Assembly (NCBI GenBank): GCA_025024175.1
Contig: QCXZ01000042.1
Location: forward strand, 12,417,501-12,481,500
Length of the DNA: 64,000 nucleotides
Source: Rhyzopertha dominica
Lineage: Eukaryota; Arthropoda; Insecta; Coleoptera; Bostrichidae
Reading direction: 5' to 3'
A program made the translations under genes and the position numbers. Of this stretch, positions 13,638 to 27,052 are shown one piece after another (within the stretch, counting starts at the first letter, position 1; each line of letters begins with the position of its first letter). The notes under the pieces are model-generated. The model did not search any database. It was not told the origin of the DNA and worked only from the letters and a program-made list of their open reading frames with translations.

Positions 13638-13867
13638 GTCGATGAACGTTCCGGAGTCGTCAGAACGAGGGGCACAGACCTCTTCCAGCTTGACATGGAA
13701 TACGTCCTGTACGTTAAGGCGGAAGACCAAAACGGAAGGGTGGATGAAAGGAGGTTCCAATCGACTCCGGAAGAGCGGTTGTCTATTGTTGGGGGCAAAA
13801 GGGCGCCGCAGTTCTACATGCCTAGTTACGAGGCTGAGATACCTGAAAACCAGAAGAAGGATTCTGA
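13638..13867 (+). CDS. CadN: CadN exon 2 of window (end of one EC repeat, start of next)
   Basis: The exon starts after tttctag and ends before donor GTTAGT. It is 230 nt, entering in phase 0 and leaving two bases of a codon that exon 3 completes to Asp. It reads VDERSGVVRTRG, then the conserved DMEYVLYVKAEDQNG strand and RRFQSTPEERLSIVGGKRAP, and begins the next repeat with QFYMPSYEAEIPENQKKDS. The EC linker here is degenerate (GGKRAPQFY in place of DxNDNxPxF), as I recall for this repeat of insect N-cadherins, so calcium binding at this junction is probably incomplete. Confidence 0.95.
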
Positions 13868-16800
13868 GTTAGTATTGCGATTTTTTTAAGTTTTGTTTTT
13901 TAATCAGTTTGAAAATGCTGAGGGCTATACAAAATCAATCTTGCAAATAATCTACATTTGTCGAATGTTGTAATTTTAGTTAATTACTATTCACATTGTA
14001 AATTTCTTATTTGACCATCAACTTGTGTATTACAGAACCTAATAGTCTAACTAATTAAAAACTTAAATCTCCATTAATCAGTGGAAGGGGTCTGATTGTG
14101 ACTAGAGGGACTATACTCGTACTTGTATCTAGAGTGCACCATATAGTAAAATGAACGAAATTCAACGTGATTAATCCAATATTTCACTCTACAGCGAGAG
14201 TAATGTTTCATTTTTCTAATTCCGTTAATAAGAAACAACACACAACTTATTAAGGCGACTCTATATACTGGTAGAATATTTTCTTGCATTGAAGTCATAA
14301 TGTTAGTAATTCTATTCGTATTTTATAGAAACTTCTTTGCATAAACTTCTGCTACATTGGAATGCGTCTAAACCAATGTTCAATGTATGCCTTAAGCGTT
14401 TAGCAGTTAAATGTACCAAGATCATTGTCAGTATCTATCCAACATGGTGTATCTCACATTTTTCACTGTATGTTTTTAACTAAAAAACCTGTCCTGCTTT
14501 GTAATCACATCAGTAATAGTTCCACCAGTAGTGATCACAAATTCACCAATAACACGAGCCTTTATTTCTGAAATGGTAATCTTATTGAAGTGCCTTTGCC
14601 TGAAATATCTCTCTCAATTCAGATTTTTGCACGCCCTATCAACAGGGAACAGGATTATTGTGTAAATTGCTACTACGATCAATGAATTCATACGCAAATA
14701 AATAGTTTTATGCCTTAATTATTTCTCAACTTCTCAGATATTAATTTATCTTCTGCAACAATTGCAGATTTAATTATTAGAATCTATTTTATTCACGTAA
14801 TTTGCAAAACAATATAAAAGTATAATGAAAAATCAACAATAAATTCAGTTTGGGTAATTGAACAAACAGATAGCATCAATGCGAAGGCCAGCTGCCGTAA
14901 GCTGCCAATTCTTCATGTATTCAGTGAGCATGAAATTGATTGCGAAAATATCTAATAGTGAATTGAAGCGTATAAAGGTTTTAATTACGTCCAAGAAATA
15001 CAGTCAAAGGACGTTCTGTCAGATATATTGTTAAACAACAATACAAAAAGTGTACTGCTGCATAAATATTTTAATGGTTTCACAAATATTTGTTAAATGT
15101 ACTGGTAAAATATATCAAATCGGAGTACTGGCTGTTTCTTCGTATGCGGATGCTTTTAAGACAATAAATAGTGAATTTAGGTTTTGTTTAAAAACATGTT
15201 CATAGACCAGTTAATTTTGGACTGATAAGTTTTAAATCTTAAAGCCAGACAACAGTTATCGTTAGCATCCGGGCAAATATGTTGGAATTTAGAAAATCGA
15301 TGATGTGGTTATTTTTAGATTATACATTTTAAGAGGTGATTATGATTATGATGCATCATATTTTTTTATTTGGTATACTATTATTTGGCTTCTATTCAAT
15401 AATATAAACGTAGTTTTGTGTTCCAAAATAAACCGCTTTATTGTACTCAAAATCAAAGCATTATTGGCTTCTCTCGACTTGATTCACGTCTTCAAACATC
15501 CAAAAATGATTAACGATCGTTTGTTCATTTGTTGATTTAAACAGACTTAACGACCCTGCGTCGTTCATCATTTTAAACTAAATTAATAGAAACCCTTCAA
15601 TTATCTACTGTTCGTCGCAGTGTGGGGTAACAGTATCACGTTCCATTTCGCTCCAATGGACACACCGGCCAATAAATTATGGTTGTAATTCTCGTCCGAC
15701 CTCCCACCGATCACCACTCTTTAATGACAAATGGGCGCCCTTGTTATTTATCCAGACTCAGGTTGCTGTTATTAATTATTTTTAGGTTTAATTAGGTGTA
15801 CGTCTGTTTGATATTTATTACCAGGGAGCCCGATTTTTTTTTATATGTTAACGATTTATTGGAGCTAACAACGCTTTGTTTCGTTTAATGTTCATTAAAA
15901 CAAATTTAAATTACCGTCTCCGTATTTTCCAAAGTTTATAAGCACGCATCAGAAGTGGGATTACCTCTACTCCATTCGCTTGGCGAGGGAACCACCTGTT
16001 GCTTCTAGGGTCCTCTACCGAGGAACAAACGAACCAAACAGTTCCTGTGTGGAGCAAAAGATGGCGCAAGGTTGCACAGATTTGTTTTAGTTGCTCGACT
16101 CCAATATTCTAGCATTTATATACAAAGTGGTACGATTTGTTTGGATTTATGACACACTTGTTTTGTGTAGGTACCCCTAAATCCCTTGTAAACATAAATC
16201 AGAGACCGAATAGGTGTTTTCCTTATTATAGAAGTAGTTCTTAATCTTATTTAAATAAGGTATGATTTGTAGGACTAGGTGTCATTGTTAAAGGGATCGT
16301 TAAATGTTAGTAATAGAATTAGGCTGTAGATTTGGGCGATTTGAATGCGGATGTAGTAATATTGCGTTGTGATTATGTTAGACCTAACAAATTATAGATT
16401 TATCGCTACCTATTTTGGGGCCTCTGATTTCGAAATATTCTTAACGGATGTTTATAGCCAGCTAAGATAATTGTTGTTGGATGTATCCATGTTGGTGTTT
16501 TGCTGGATTTTCAGTAGCGGTTCTGCCCCAAACAAGGATGGGTACTAGCGTTTTTTAGGTGTTTTACAACGTAAAAATTCCCCTTTTTTATAAATCAGTT
16601 TGTTAGAAATATTTTGTTGATCATGTTTCAAATAAACTCTTCTCTGATCTGCCAAAGGTAAATGAAGAAAATGGAGCCCTTTTATCTTATCTGTCTGTTT
16701 TAGAACGCAATTTGAGCACAACGAATGCCTCATGTATCTTCGCATTTCAAATATGGGAATTATATTTATTAGAAAATGCTTGATAGTTATGATGTGATGA

Positions 16801-18562
16801 TGTGTTTAATAATGCCAAAATCATCGATTTCCCCGTCTCCGGTCATTTTCCTTGGTGTTTCCTTTTCTTCTCATCGGACATGTCACTATTTATTAGTTTT
16901 CTGATTCTTTCTTGACTATGTTCCCTCTTTTGTACTGATATAGAACTTTAAAGGATAGAAATGTTTATGTGTTTTGCTCAGTGTGTAATTTTCCCACCAG
17001 TAGGTAAACAATATTTGATTGGAAACTGTGAATTGTAATATATCTGATATAATTGATTGGAGTATCTTGAATTACCTCTAGTACATAGCATACACTTTAA
17101 GTTAATTTATTAACTTTAAAGGTAACAAAAATAAGGGTAAGCAATTTTCAAGCAAGTCCTAAATGAAATAAATGTTTTCCTTGACCGTTAGTTGACGTTA
17201 GCTTTGCTATTATTTCTAAAGCATCTGGGTGAACATGTAACGGTTTTATTTGACTTTGGTCATTCGTTGTCGCTATTCGCTGATTCTATCTATGTTGGCT
17301 TCTAGCTATTTTTCAGCATCTTCCGCGACGGAGCATTTTGAAATTTATGCAAATGTTTAAAATTTTCACTTAGAAGAGGTATTGTTTTATTCATCGTGGC
17401 TTTGAATATTTAGCTATTTTTATTTAGTGGTAGTAGTAGTAAAAAAATTAAAAATCGATAAAGTAATAGTTGTTTACGCAAAGAGCTAACTGCTATCTGT
17501 AGAGATTCAAATACTTTTGTTTTCTATAACCGTAAATGATGTGGTTTTATTAGTTTTGCTGTAATGAACCTTCAAAAGCAACTCCGATTTACTGTTTTCA
17601 AAATCTTCAACTTTTAAGTGAACTAACTAGTTCATTACAACGTTTGCTCCGAAAATGTAACAACATAGTACACGATTTACAAGATAAAAGCCTTTTAGAT
17701 TTAGGTACGAACTTGCTTTTATAACTAAGTATTTACAATTAGATGCGCTTCCCAAATAGACGATTAGTTATTCGTTGTGTAATCTTCACCTTTGAGAAAA
17801 CTCAAGTTTTGCTGATTTTTCTGTTTTTATACCATTTCTAATACTCAAATTTGCTTTAATCGTTGTCTGAATATTATTATTATTCAGACAACGCTTTAAT
17901 CAATGTATATTGCGCTCACAATGCTGATAACCTCATAGATTGCTCGAAATTTTATTGCATGGGTAATAGTACCAGCCAACAATGTATCAAAGGGCATAGT
18001 TTTTTTGAATGTAATTCTTTACAGCCGTATAAAAGAAAAATATGTTTTATACTGAAGGTTTTGTGCCTCGCAAAAATTGCATAATCTTGCTATTAATCCC
18101 CATAGAACAATTTACTATTTTTTTGTTATTTACTGTGAATTTATAAAAAGTCGTGTACTCCTTTGAACTTGCTGATCACATTAAAGAGCACTAAATTCGA
18201 TGTGAAATGACAAAAATGTGGCTAATTTTGCGAAATACTATTTTGATCTGCAGCTGAAAAATTCGCTGTTTTGCATTCTTTAAATTCAGACCCTTCCAGT
18301 GTAGCTTCACAGCTTAAATTGCTTTTGACCCTTTTCACGTGTCGTCACAGATGCACAGGGTCCTCCAAGAAGTAACGCGTTTTCCTCCGATGGATATTGC
18401 ATCGGAAACCTAATTACAGTTTAATCTGGAACACGTAATATGTTGTAAAGTTGAAACGAGTTTCTAAACTGTGCCACTAAAAGCCGGCTAGGAATCGAGT
18501 TGAAACAGAATTGCTAATTTTGCTCGACATCGTTCTCATGATGTGCTCTTTTTATGTTTCAG
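13868..18562 (+). other. CadN: CadN intron 2-3
   Basis: This AT-rich intron runs from GTTAGT to gtttcag. It contains a perfect 13-bp inverted repeat at 17861-17893. A minus-strand open frame at 16545-16745 has weak resemblance to a THAP zinc finger. I see nothing else that I can support. Confidence 0.75.
17861..17893. repeat. Perfect 13-bp inverted repeat (hairpin)
   Basis: CGTTGTCTGAATA at 17861-17873 and its exact reverse complement at 17881-17893 are separated by 7 bases of TTATTAT. The 8-mer gctttaat stands at both edges (17853-17860 and 17893-17900, sharing one base with the arm), which could be a duplicated insertion target. Function unknown. Confidence 0.7.
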
Positions 18563-18779
18563 TATCATCTCCGTGAAAGCGAAATCGTTTGCCGATCGAG
18601 AGATTCGGTACACCCTGAAGGCGCAAGGGCAAGGCGCCGGTACGTTCAACATTGGACCCACTTCCGGTATAGTAAAGCTCGCCAAGGAACTGGATTTCGA
18701 GGATTTACGGCAACCCCACGTCTACTCGCTAGTGGTCACAGCCACCGAGGATTCCGGAGGATTTTCCACTTCCGTTGAG
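18563..18779 (+). CDS. CadN: CadN exon 3 of window (EC repeat core)
   Basis: The exon begins after acceptor tatgtttcag with one base that completes the Asp codon from exon 2, and ends on a whole codon before GTAATT. It encodes IISVKAKSFADREIRYTLKA, then GAGTFNIGPTSGIVKLAKEL and DFEDLRQPHVYSLVVTATED. That is the body of a single cadherin repeat, with a DFED motif in place of the more usual LDRE. Exon 4 continues directly (SVE then LTIRVTDVNDN), giving a normal calcium linker. The sequence is almost unchanged from Drosophila CadN. Confidence 0.95.
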
Positions 18780-19467
18780 GTAATTAAACTAGGTTCGGGG
18801 GAAAGGGACGGTAGGACTTTATAGTAGCATAGGACTCGTACCATCGAGATTCTTGAGAAATAAAGATGTTTCTTTAAATTATACACATAATCCGCGAGTT
18901 AATACATTAATTGGGGACATGCTGAAGAATATTACTTTGCCAAAAACCTGTAAATTTCAAGCTCTGTCAATTTTTTGCCCTGTGTTGGTAGACGCTGAAT
19001 AAGACAATCTTTGTTTTAAAACTTCCACTATGTAAGTGATACCACCAACTAATTTTAATATATTACAGCTTTTCCATTTTTCTTTCTTTTATCAACCCTC
19101 CCTAAAGCCCCTCTTTTAAAATTCCTTGTTATATGCTGCAAATCTTGCTGATGGCGATTCTTATTCAATCCTGGTTCTGTTGACTGCAGTGCTTTTTCCA
19201 TCACCAGATCTAGTCTTCACTTCAAACGAATCTGATAAACTACATTTCACTCTTGAAGGTGGTGTTAGAAGTTGAAGAAGATCAACAAATGATAATTAAA
19301 CATTTTTAACTCCTTGAACACAAATCAAAAACATCATGGGTACTATAAAAAAAGAAGCTCTCTCATTTTGTTTAACAGTTATTTAACGACCATATAGAAT
19401 GCTGTAGTTATTCTTACATCACAAGAATATGCTAGATGTCTTCGTAACTCCTTCACCTTTTTTTCAG
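18780..19467 (+). other. CadN: CadN intron 3-4
   Basis: A 688-bp intron from GTAATT to ttttcag. It is AT-rich and I see no recognisable element in it. Confidence 0.85.
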
Positions 19468-20487
19468 CTTACGATTCGCGTAACTGATGTAAACGACAAC
19501 GCACCAAAATTCGAGCTTCCAGACTATCAAGCCCACAACGTCGATGAAGACATCCCTCCTGGTACCAGCATTTTGAAAGTCAAAGCAATGGATGCAGATA
19601 GTGGGGCGAACGCAGAGATAGAATACTCAGTCTCCGATGATCATTTTAGCGTCGATCCCAGTGGAATAATCTCAAACAACAAGCAGTTAGACGCAGATAA
19701 CAACAACGCCTACTACGAATTTGTCGTGACCGCTAAAGATAAGGGAGAACCGGCTAAAACTGGCACTGCTACTGTCAGGGTTTACACGAAAAATAAAAAC
19801 GACGAGGAGCCGAAGTTTTCGCAGCAGGTTTATACTCCTAACGTGGATGAAAATGCTGGACCGAATACTTTGGTTACTACTGTCGTGGCTTCTGACAAAG
19901 ACGGTGATAATGTCAGATTTGGGTTCGTTGGTGGTGGCACCAGTTCTGGACAGTTTGTGATAGAAGAGATCACCGGTGTGATTCGCTTGCATTCTAAAGC
20001 GATCTCGCTAGATAGGGATAAGTACGAGTTGAATGTTACTGCAATGGATGACGGAGCTTGTTGTGTCAATGGGGACGCCACAATTCATACGAGTACAGCT
20101 GTTGTGGTTGTGTTCATCACAGATGTCAATGACAACAAACCAATCTTCAAAGACTGTGGTACTTATTATCCTAAAGTTGAAGAAGGAGCACCGAACGGTT
20201 CTCCAGTAATCAAAGTCCACGCCACTGATGAAGATAAAGGAGTAAACGGTCAAGTCAAGTACTCCATCGTCCAGCAACCCAATCAAAAAGGGACCAAGTT
20301 CACTGTAGACGAAGAGACCGGGGAAGTTTCAACCAACAAGGTCTTCGACCGGGAGGGAGATGATGGCAAGTTCGTTTCTGTCACTGTCAAGGCCACCGAC
20401 CAGGGAGAACCATCACTGGAAGGTGTCTGCAGTTTCACAGTCGAGATAACTGACGTCAATGACAATCCTCCTTTATTCGATCGACAG
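19468..20487 (+). CDS. CadN: CadN exon 4 of window (large exon, three full EC repeats)
   Basis: This 1020-nt exon encodes exactly 340 codons, from acceptor ttttcag to donor GTAAGT. It opens with LTIRVTDVNDNAPKFE and carries three EC repeats, separated by calcium linkers TKNKNDEEPKFS, FITDVNDNKPIFK and EITDVNDNPPLFD. Inside the repeats LDRDKYELNVTAMDDG and VFDREGDDGKFVSVTVKATD are the calcium-binding LDRE and A-x-D-x-G elements. The open frame extends 39 nt upstream to an ATG at 19429, but that part is intron and the real border is the splice site. The next exon follows after only 51 bp. Near-identical to insect DN-cadherin. Confidence 0.96.
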
Positions 20488-20538
20488 GTAAGTCTCGGTA
20501 ACTTCCAGGGCGGTTGGCTTTAACCAGTTTTTGCGCAG

Positions 20539-20730
20539 AAATACGTCGAAAACGTGAAGCAAGACGCCAGTATAGGCACCAACATCCTTCGAGTCTCCGC
20601 CTCGGACGAAGACGCCGACAACAACGGCGCCATCATCTACAGTTTGAACGCCGGTTCGAACGCCCAAGACCTCGAGTACTTCGAGATACAACCGGAGTCC
20701 GGCTGGATAGTCCTGAAGAAGCCGTTGGAC
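20539..20730 (+). CDS. CadN: CadN exon 5 of window (first half of the EC repeat completed by exon 6)
   Basis: The exon is 192 nt (64 codons, phase 0 at both ends), after acceptor ttgcgcag and before donor GTAAGT. It encodes KYVENVKQDASIGTNILRVS, ASDEDADNNGAIIYSLN and YFEIQPESGWIVLKKPLD. The sequence stops at KPLD, just before the position where the calcium-binding LDRE/LDRD element is completed. The following R-D-R or R-E-T comes from one of two alternative exons (27188 or 31488), so exon 5 is the shared splice donor for the choice. The intron before it is only 51 bp. Confidence 0.96.
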
Positions 20731-23099
20731 GTAAGTATTCGAAACGACGTGGCTTAGGTTAGGGCGATGTGTGTGAATGGTGGTGAGTGACTGGATATTT
20801 CAGCTCCGGGACCTACACACTTAGGTACGAGTGGGTAGCTGCTTCTTACCTGATTTACAGCGCACCTTTGTTTCAGTTGCTCTTTGATCTGTCCAACAGA
20901 TCGAAATGCACTAATCTGATCTTTATTGACTGAGTTGGTTTGTACGGCACACCTTGCATAACTGATACCCGCAACCGGCGAACCAGCCTGCCATGAGCGG
21001 ATGGTTCGTCCGGTTGATCATTTCGTTTAACCCGAGGGGCAAACAGCTGGGCTTGAAAGATTTATATTAATAACGTTTTCCAGTAGTTCTTACCGTGCTT
21101 CCTCTCATATACCAATGTATTCCCAAGATCACATAGCGCGTTCCGAACTGATTAATAATATTGTAGTGCCCGTTTGCGGAATAGCCGACTAATAAAATGT
21201 CGAAGTAAAGTGTGGATTAATTTCGAAAAATATGACAGGCGTTCATTTGTTCTTGCGTGATGACTTCACCGAATATTTTTTATCTAGTCTAGTCTAGTCT
21301 CATCTTTTGAAAGATTTTCGTAAAACGCATGAATTCAGTCACATTTTGCATGCAGAATATCGTGGTACGTTTTGATTCTAAAATGGGTTATCAGGTCAAC
21401 CAGACCTGATCTGACCTATTCATTTTCTCGTAGACAATAAGTAAATTGATTTTACATTTCCTTTCGTGCATTTTGCAGTATTTCTGAACTTATTGCACAC
21501 ATTTCTTGACGATTTTGACGCTTTAGGTATTTCAAATCTTCTTGTTAACGAACGTAAACACTTGATTTTAAGTAATTCCATAGGGAGTCGTGCTAAATCT
21601 GGAGACCTTGCTGAGTACTCTCTTGCACAGATTTAAAACATTAACATTTACTCGAAAAACTGCTTTCCTCTCCGAGGATCGTCCTTATTAGATCCCCCAT
21701 TCGTACCACTATCGGTTGGTCGATATTGTCTTACTAGGGAATGCTTGCTAATTAAACGAGACCACTAGTACTAGTTATCACGTGTTAAACTCTGGTAATT
21801 TAAACTAACCGAGAAGCGATATTATATTTAACTGTTAATGGAAAAAATAATGTACAAAAATGGAAAAAAATTACAGAGACCAAGTCAAAAAATTATATTT
21901 TCGGAAGGTTCGCTGTTACTATCAAACACTATCAAAAAGTAGTTTATTATTTGGGTTGAACTTGTGTCAGAAAACTCCCACTGCTTCCTCTATCCAATTT
22001 TGCCACAAAGCTATGTTAAAACCTTTTCACAACTGCTCTAAAACATATTACAGTCAAGTTAAATTTGACAAGTTGACAATTATTATTCTAAAATTGTAGA
22101 ATTTACTCATTATCTTACTGCAAACCAAGTTGTTTAATCGACTTAATTCGTTTTATGCATTTCCTTAAGAGACATTTATACTAATATTTTTAAATGTTTG
22201 CTTTAGGTGGGTGCTTTGTAATCTTATCTATGGCTATTTAAAGCCACAGTCTAACATTACCGAGCTAGAAGGCTTGAAAGATCTATGGGGTCAAATAAGA
22301 CAAGAATTTCATGCCATAAATCCGAAATTATTGAACAAATGTATTAAGGGAAATGTACTAGCGCGTTAGTCTTTGTCTACAGTAAAATGGTGGCATTTTT
22401 GAACAGCTAATCAATTAATTACTAGTACAAGATTGTTTCAGAAATAAGTTTTGAAGCTTGTAACGACTAAATAATGTAATGTAATAATAACTGCTCTTCC
22501 ACTCAACCAAATTATAGATAGATATGTAAAGAAATAAAATATCCAATGAAACTAACTGAAAAAGTTAATGNACGTGTATAGAAAGAAACCGAAATTACAC
22601 GTGTTACGTAGACAATAAGATCTTTTTGTACCACTTATACGTTATACGACATGCACAATATTGCTTTATATTCATTTTATTCTTGGAAACTTGAAGGAAC
22701 AGAGTATTGTTTCTGATTATGAATTCAACAAATTACGCTCAAACGAATCGTTAAGCACGCAAGAGTAAATAAACCTCGAGAACGTCTAAATAAAAATCGC
22801 GTATTTTAAATCCAAAAATCAACATCTCCAACGATAAGGTATATGGTAAAAGTTAGTCTTTCTTGAAGTATAGAATTTATCCCATATTTTATTATCGTAC
22901 AACAGGAAACAGTAGAGGAAACTACAACCTCTGTGACACTACTATTTCTAAATGTCTTGTTATTATTAATTCCGCAAATTCCTTACCTATTTCCCGCTTT
23001 TGACGGATAACTGCTCATGTGTGTACAAGAATCAACTACCCAGTTGTTCGCCCCTCGGTTTAATCTGTTTTTGACTGTCTTTATGTTGCCCAGTTAGAT

Positions 23100-23790
23100 T
23101 TTGAGGGCATTTCACGCCCAACAGTCAAAACTCTCTTTTTGCCGAAGTGCCCGTTCATTTTCTAGCTGGGTGCGACGTTTTGAAGTAGCAAGGAGCGCTG
23201 GTTTTTATTTTTGTACAGGTCTGGTACACCCTGGGAGTGTTTTTGTGGAGTGGCGGCCGCCATTTTTGACTCTGTTTTTGAGCGATTTTTGTGCGATATT
23301 TTGACTGATTTTTTCCAGGAGGAGCTTGTCGTTCAATGCCAATTTAACAGTTTTTGTCGTGAGCGTCGCAGGAGGCCGTTTTTTGAAACCCTGGGGTGGG
23401 CGGCCGGACCTCTTGCGTCGCTCGGACATTGTGACATTTTTAACACTGTGTATGGGGCGGCGTACTAATCAATACTAAACAAACGTCCAACGGTTTTTGA
23501 GTGTCGTTTTAGCCAGAGATTGGAGAGACTTTTTGCACGTCCTTGCTCCCGCCCAGCCCAGCCAAGAGTTTTTTGGAAATTTTTTTGCATGTCATGCCTG
23601 CTTAACCTGTTTATTTTTTTTACATTGTATTTTTTACTATTGTGTACGGGCGTCCAACTTGATTTTGCTTGCTTTTAGGCTCTCGTGAACTACACGGGAT
23701 GCAATAGAAATGATTGTAAATAAAGTAATTGTATTGCATTCTTTTCGACGTGTATTGCAGCAGGACGGATATAGGTAGGGCGGCCAGCAG
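23100..23790 (+). repeat. Possible old solo LTR or other repeat, unclassified
   Basis: Base composition shifts sharply to G- and CpG-rich sequence with T-runs, then ends with gtaaataaagtaattgtatt, which looks like a polyadenylation region. Such a layout fits a solo LTR. No clear TG...CA ends, target duplication or primer-binding site can be identified by eye. Two overlapping open frames (23101-23304, 23211-23468) show no recognisable protein. Confidence 0.25.
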
Positions 23791-26700
23791 AGGGGTTAAA
23801 CAAAAATCGACCACTTTAAATATATTGCTTTATTATATGAATTCTAACTTCTAGGTAAAGTCTTTATTTCACCAATCAGAGTGGGTTATAATCAGCCTCT
23901 AGACTAGATTCAAGTTATTCATCAGTTATTTCGAATAAGTTTTTTAGCTTTCATACAATCGACAGTCACCAAATATATTAACAAAAACCTAGTTTAGAGA
24001 CTCGATGATATCTTTTAGGTAGGACTTTTCATCACCTATATAACTACTCTATCCATTCTTTGATATTCCTAGTTTGTCATTATGTTACAATTGAACTTGG
24101 CTTTTCTAACATGATTCGCTTTTGACATTAAAACTGGTGTCCAACATGTCACAAATCAGTCGTCCCAACACTGTTAAATTAAGCCAATATTCTCACGAAC
24201 AATACTATTCTTAGTTTTTTCTCTTACCAGAGAAAATGTAACGTTCTTCCAACAATTAGAATCACTTACATCCTCCATTGAATTATTAACAGCTTTACTG
24301 TAGAATATTGATATTCCATCTCGGCGTATTAGTTTCTTATAGTTTATGAAGATTATGCTCTCACTTAGGATGTACAATTTTGATTTAGAGAACAGGTTTT
24401 CGAAGTGGTGATGCCAAAAGCTATTGCATCGTTGATTTTACGATTTAAATGAATGCAAAAGTTTATTTTTTAATATAGATTTTAAAGCATCTACATTGTC
24501 ATAAACAAAAATATATGAAGTAGGAATGGTGCAAAAGCTAAAAGCTAGACAGGTTATTTTTCCACTATTCCTTCATTTTGTTTTACTTGCTTCAGTTTGG
24601 CATCAATTACAATCGCCATTCAGTGTTAGTACTGCCTAAAAAACAGACCAAATTGATTTTATATTGTGTAAAGAAATAGACCCGGAAAAAGTAGAAATGT
24701 CTCCGAATAGCTCATTTAACTTGCTTCAATATTTATTGTGTGTATATTAGGAGTTAAACAAAGTCAAATCCTTGCACTTGCGAGACTGTTTACTAATCAA
24801 ATCACTGTAAGCATTTTTATAGGTATGGACATAGGATCCTACAAAAGTATTGCAAAAGCCAGAAACATATCGTCGTTAGACAATCTATCTTTGGCTAAAC
24901 GCATAAAATCGGAGTCGATGATCTAATATTTTAAGCAAAGACATTAACAATACATATCTCACTTAATGTCCAGCAAAAATTATCACTTGTTCCAATTTTA
25001 GAGATATCTGTTTCATCTGAATATGTCTAAGTAAATCCAGTTTTGGCCTTTGACGTTATTACGATATTCAGTAAACCAACATCATGTCATACCTAGACTG
25101 AAGCTTCATCAGTACTAGTACGATATTTCTGCTTATATAAAATCATGCAATTTAGCTGACGATTCTAATTTTTTAATATATTTTGTCGTTTCTTGTTAAG
25201 CAAACTTATATTATTCTGTAAAAATAGGGTGCCATCAGTTTTCTAGCAGATAGTTGTGTGCTTGTCCGTTTTTTATAGTAATGAACTCACACTCACACAA
25301 GTATTGTCGCAAGTCACAATTTTTGCCAAAGGGACAGAGATGTTTGCAGCTTAATAAATGCTGTTTAGGTGTGAGGTGCAATGTAAGGTGCTCAAGATGC
25401 TTTTAAATGGTTGTCGTTTTACCTTTTTTGCAGTCTTTGATGTTATCTTTGGTCTTTCATTTTGAGATCGTCTTCATATATTTGTGCCCCCCAGGCACCT
25501 TATAACCCAAAATTTTATTTAAGTAACCATTTTTTTGTCTTAAACTGCAAAATGCTGAGGAGCTAGTTAGTTAGACGATATGCCATTAATTAATAAATTA
25601 AGCTATGGTAGGCAAATTCATTTTCTAACGCATTTTATGTCGTGGTGGGGATAACCAAATCATGCAGTATGTCCCACGACTGAGTTACAAAGATGGTAAA
25701 TAAATGTAATTTTAATTTTTCACAAAAATTACACTTTACAAAAAGTAGGAACGTTCTTGAATACAGAAGTAATATGCGGTAACAATTTAACAGAAAACTA
25801 TAAAGTAGTGATTAAATTTTTTTAAATAAAACAGTGCGATAATGACAAACAATTTATTCAATAAAAATACTGCCTTTTCCACTACATAGTTCAATTATTA
25901 TCCTAAATTGTGTATCTTTTGCGAGTTAGCATCGACCGCATTGTTGTCTGTATTTTGTTTATTAGATACTCTTTGTTCTAGTCCAGAAGTTTAGAATAAA
26001 CAAGCTGTGTGAGTATCTTTTATGAACAGAAATTTAAAATTAACAGATCTGCGTAACGTAATGACCAAAGATTAGGGCAGTTCCTTCCTTTCCATTTGAA
26101 CTTAAGTACGCAGTATTTAAATAGATCAATGGTAACTAGTCGAATTTATCATTAAAATAGTGTTGTAGCATTTGCAAATAAGTATTTTAATTTAAATTTT
26201 GATTTCAAAGATATGGTCTGATTATTCCATAATACGCAACTGAAGAGTGAATTGTAGATTTCTGTCACTCCGATACCTGGTTACGGCGCCGTTAGAGCAG
26301 AATGCGTTCAAAAATATAATTAATTTACGAAATTTTCCATTCTCAGAATTTATACTTTATAATATTCCTCGGTTTCTAGAGTTTGTCCAAACCGTGGATC
26401 GAAGGGAATAAATGTGATATGTTTAAAAATGCTGTTTATTGCATTCTGCAATGCCCACATAGAAATAATTTTGGATCCCCTACAGATTTAGATGTTAAGA
26501 CGAATAGGTAGCCCGTCTTCGCTATAAACTTGTTTGTCTTATAAATATTAACTGATCCTATTTAGTGTTGGTAATTATTGCAAAAAGCAGAAGAATATGA
26601 CATTTCGAATTGGCTAGAACAAATTCAGTACATTCTTACTTGAGTCTAGTTTTTTTTTATACATAGTGGCTAAACACAATGTTTAGAATAAGCAAATCAA

Positions 26701-26993
26701 ATACATCTTTCTTTCCATTTCTTAGGTCAAGGGTACTCTATATTATGTAGTCTGCTGTAATTTGGATAAATTAGCTCAAGCGAGGTGGATTTTGCATCTC
26801 TCGTGTGGTGCGAGATCCCAGTAGCATCATCAAGTTGGCGCCCTCGAACCTTTTTGTTTTTTGTTTAATTGCACCTTTCTGTTCTTCGGCGTGAACCACC
26901 GTGGCAACACAGGATTGCTGTCCAGTAAGTAGGCTGTACAAAACTGGTTGGTTTCTATAGCGACGCTGTAGCTAAAGCGTCAAGAAACGGACG

Positions 26994-27052
26994 GCAGTGA
27001 ATACGACCGAACTGACGACGTCACAATGCATAATCTCCGGTGTATTCACTGC
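26994..27052 (+). promoter_or_regulatory. Intronic hairpin upstream of exon 6a
   Basis: GCAGTGAATAC (26994-27004) is exactly complementary to GTATTCACTGC (27042-27052), an 11-bp stem with a 37-nt loop, ending 135 nt before exon 6a. A second small stem (GACGCT 26962-26967 with AGCGTC 26976-26981) lies just upstream. A role in exon choice is an inference from position only. Confidence 0.4.

Noticed and set aside
13642..13872. Alternative open frame starting ATG at 13642
   Set aside because: It is out of frame with the cadherin reading, which continues perfectly from exon 1 and into exon 3.
19687..20691. Several minus-strand open frames opposite exon 4
   Set aside because: They are shadows of the 340-codon cadherin exon.
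21283..21301. Short tagtc repeat
   Set aside because: Only three to four units; common simple sequence.
26770..26870. Possible LTR end with ttggcgccctcgaac
   Set aside because: Only a primer-site-like 8-mer is present, with no LTR pair, gag or pol.
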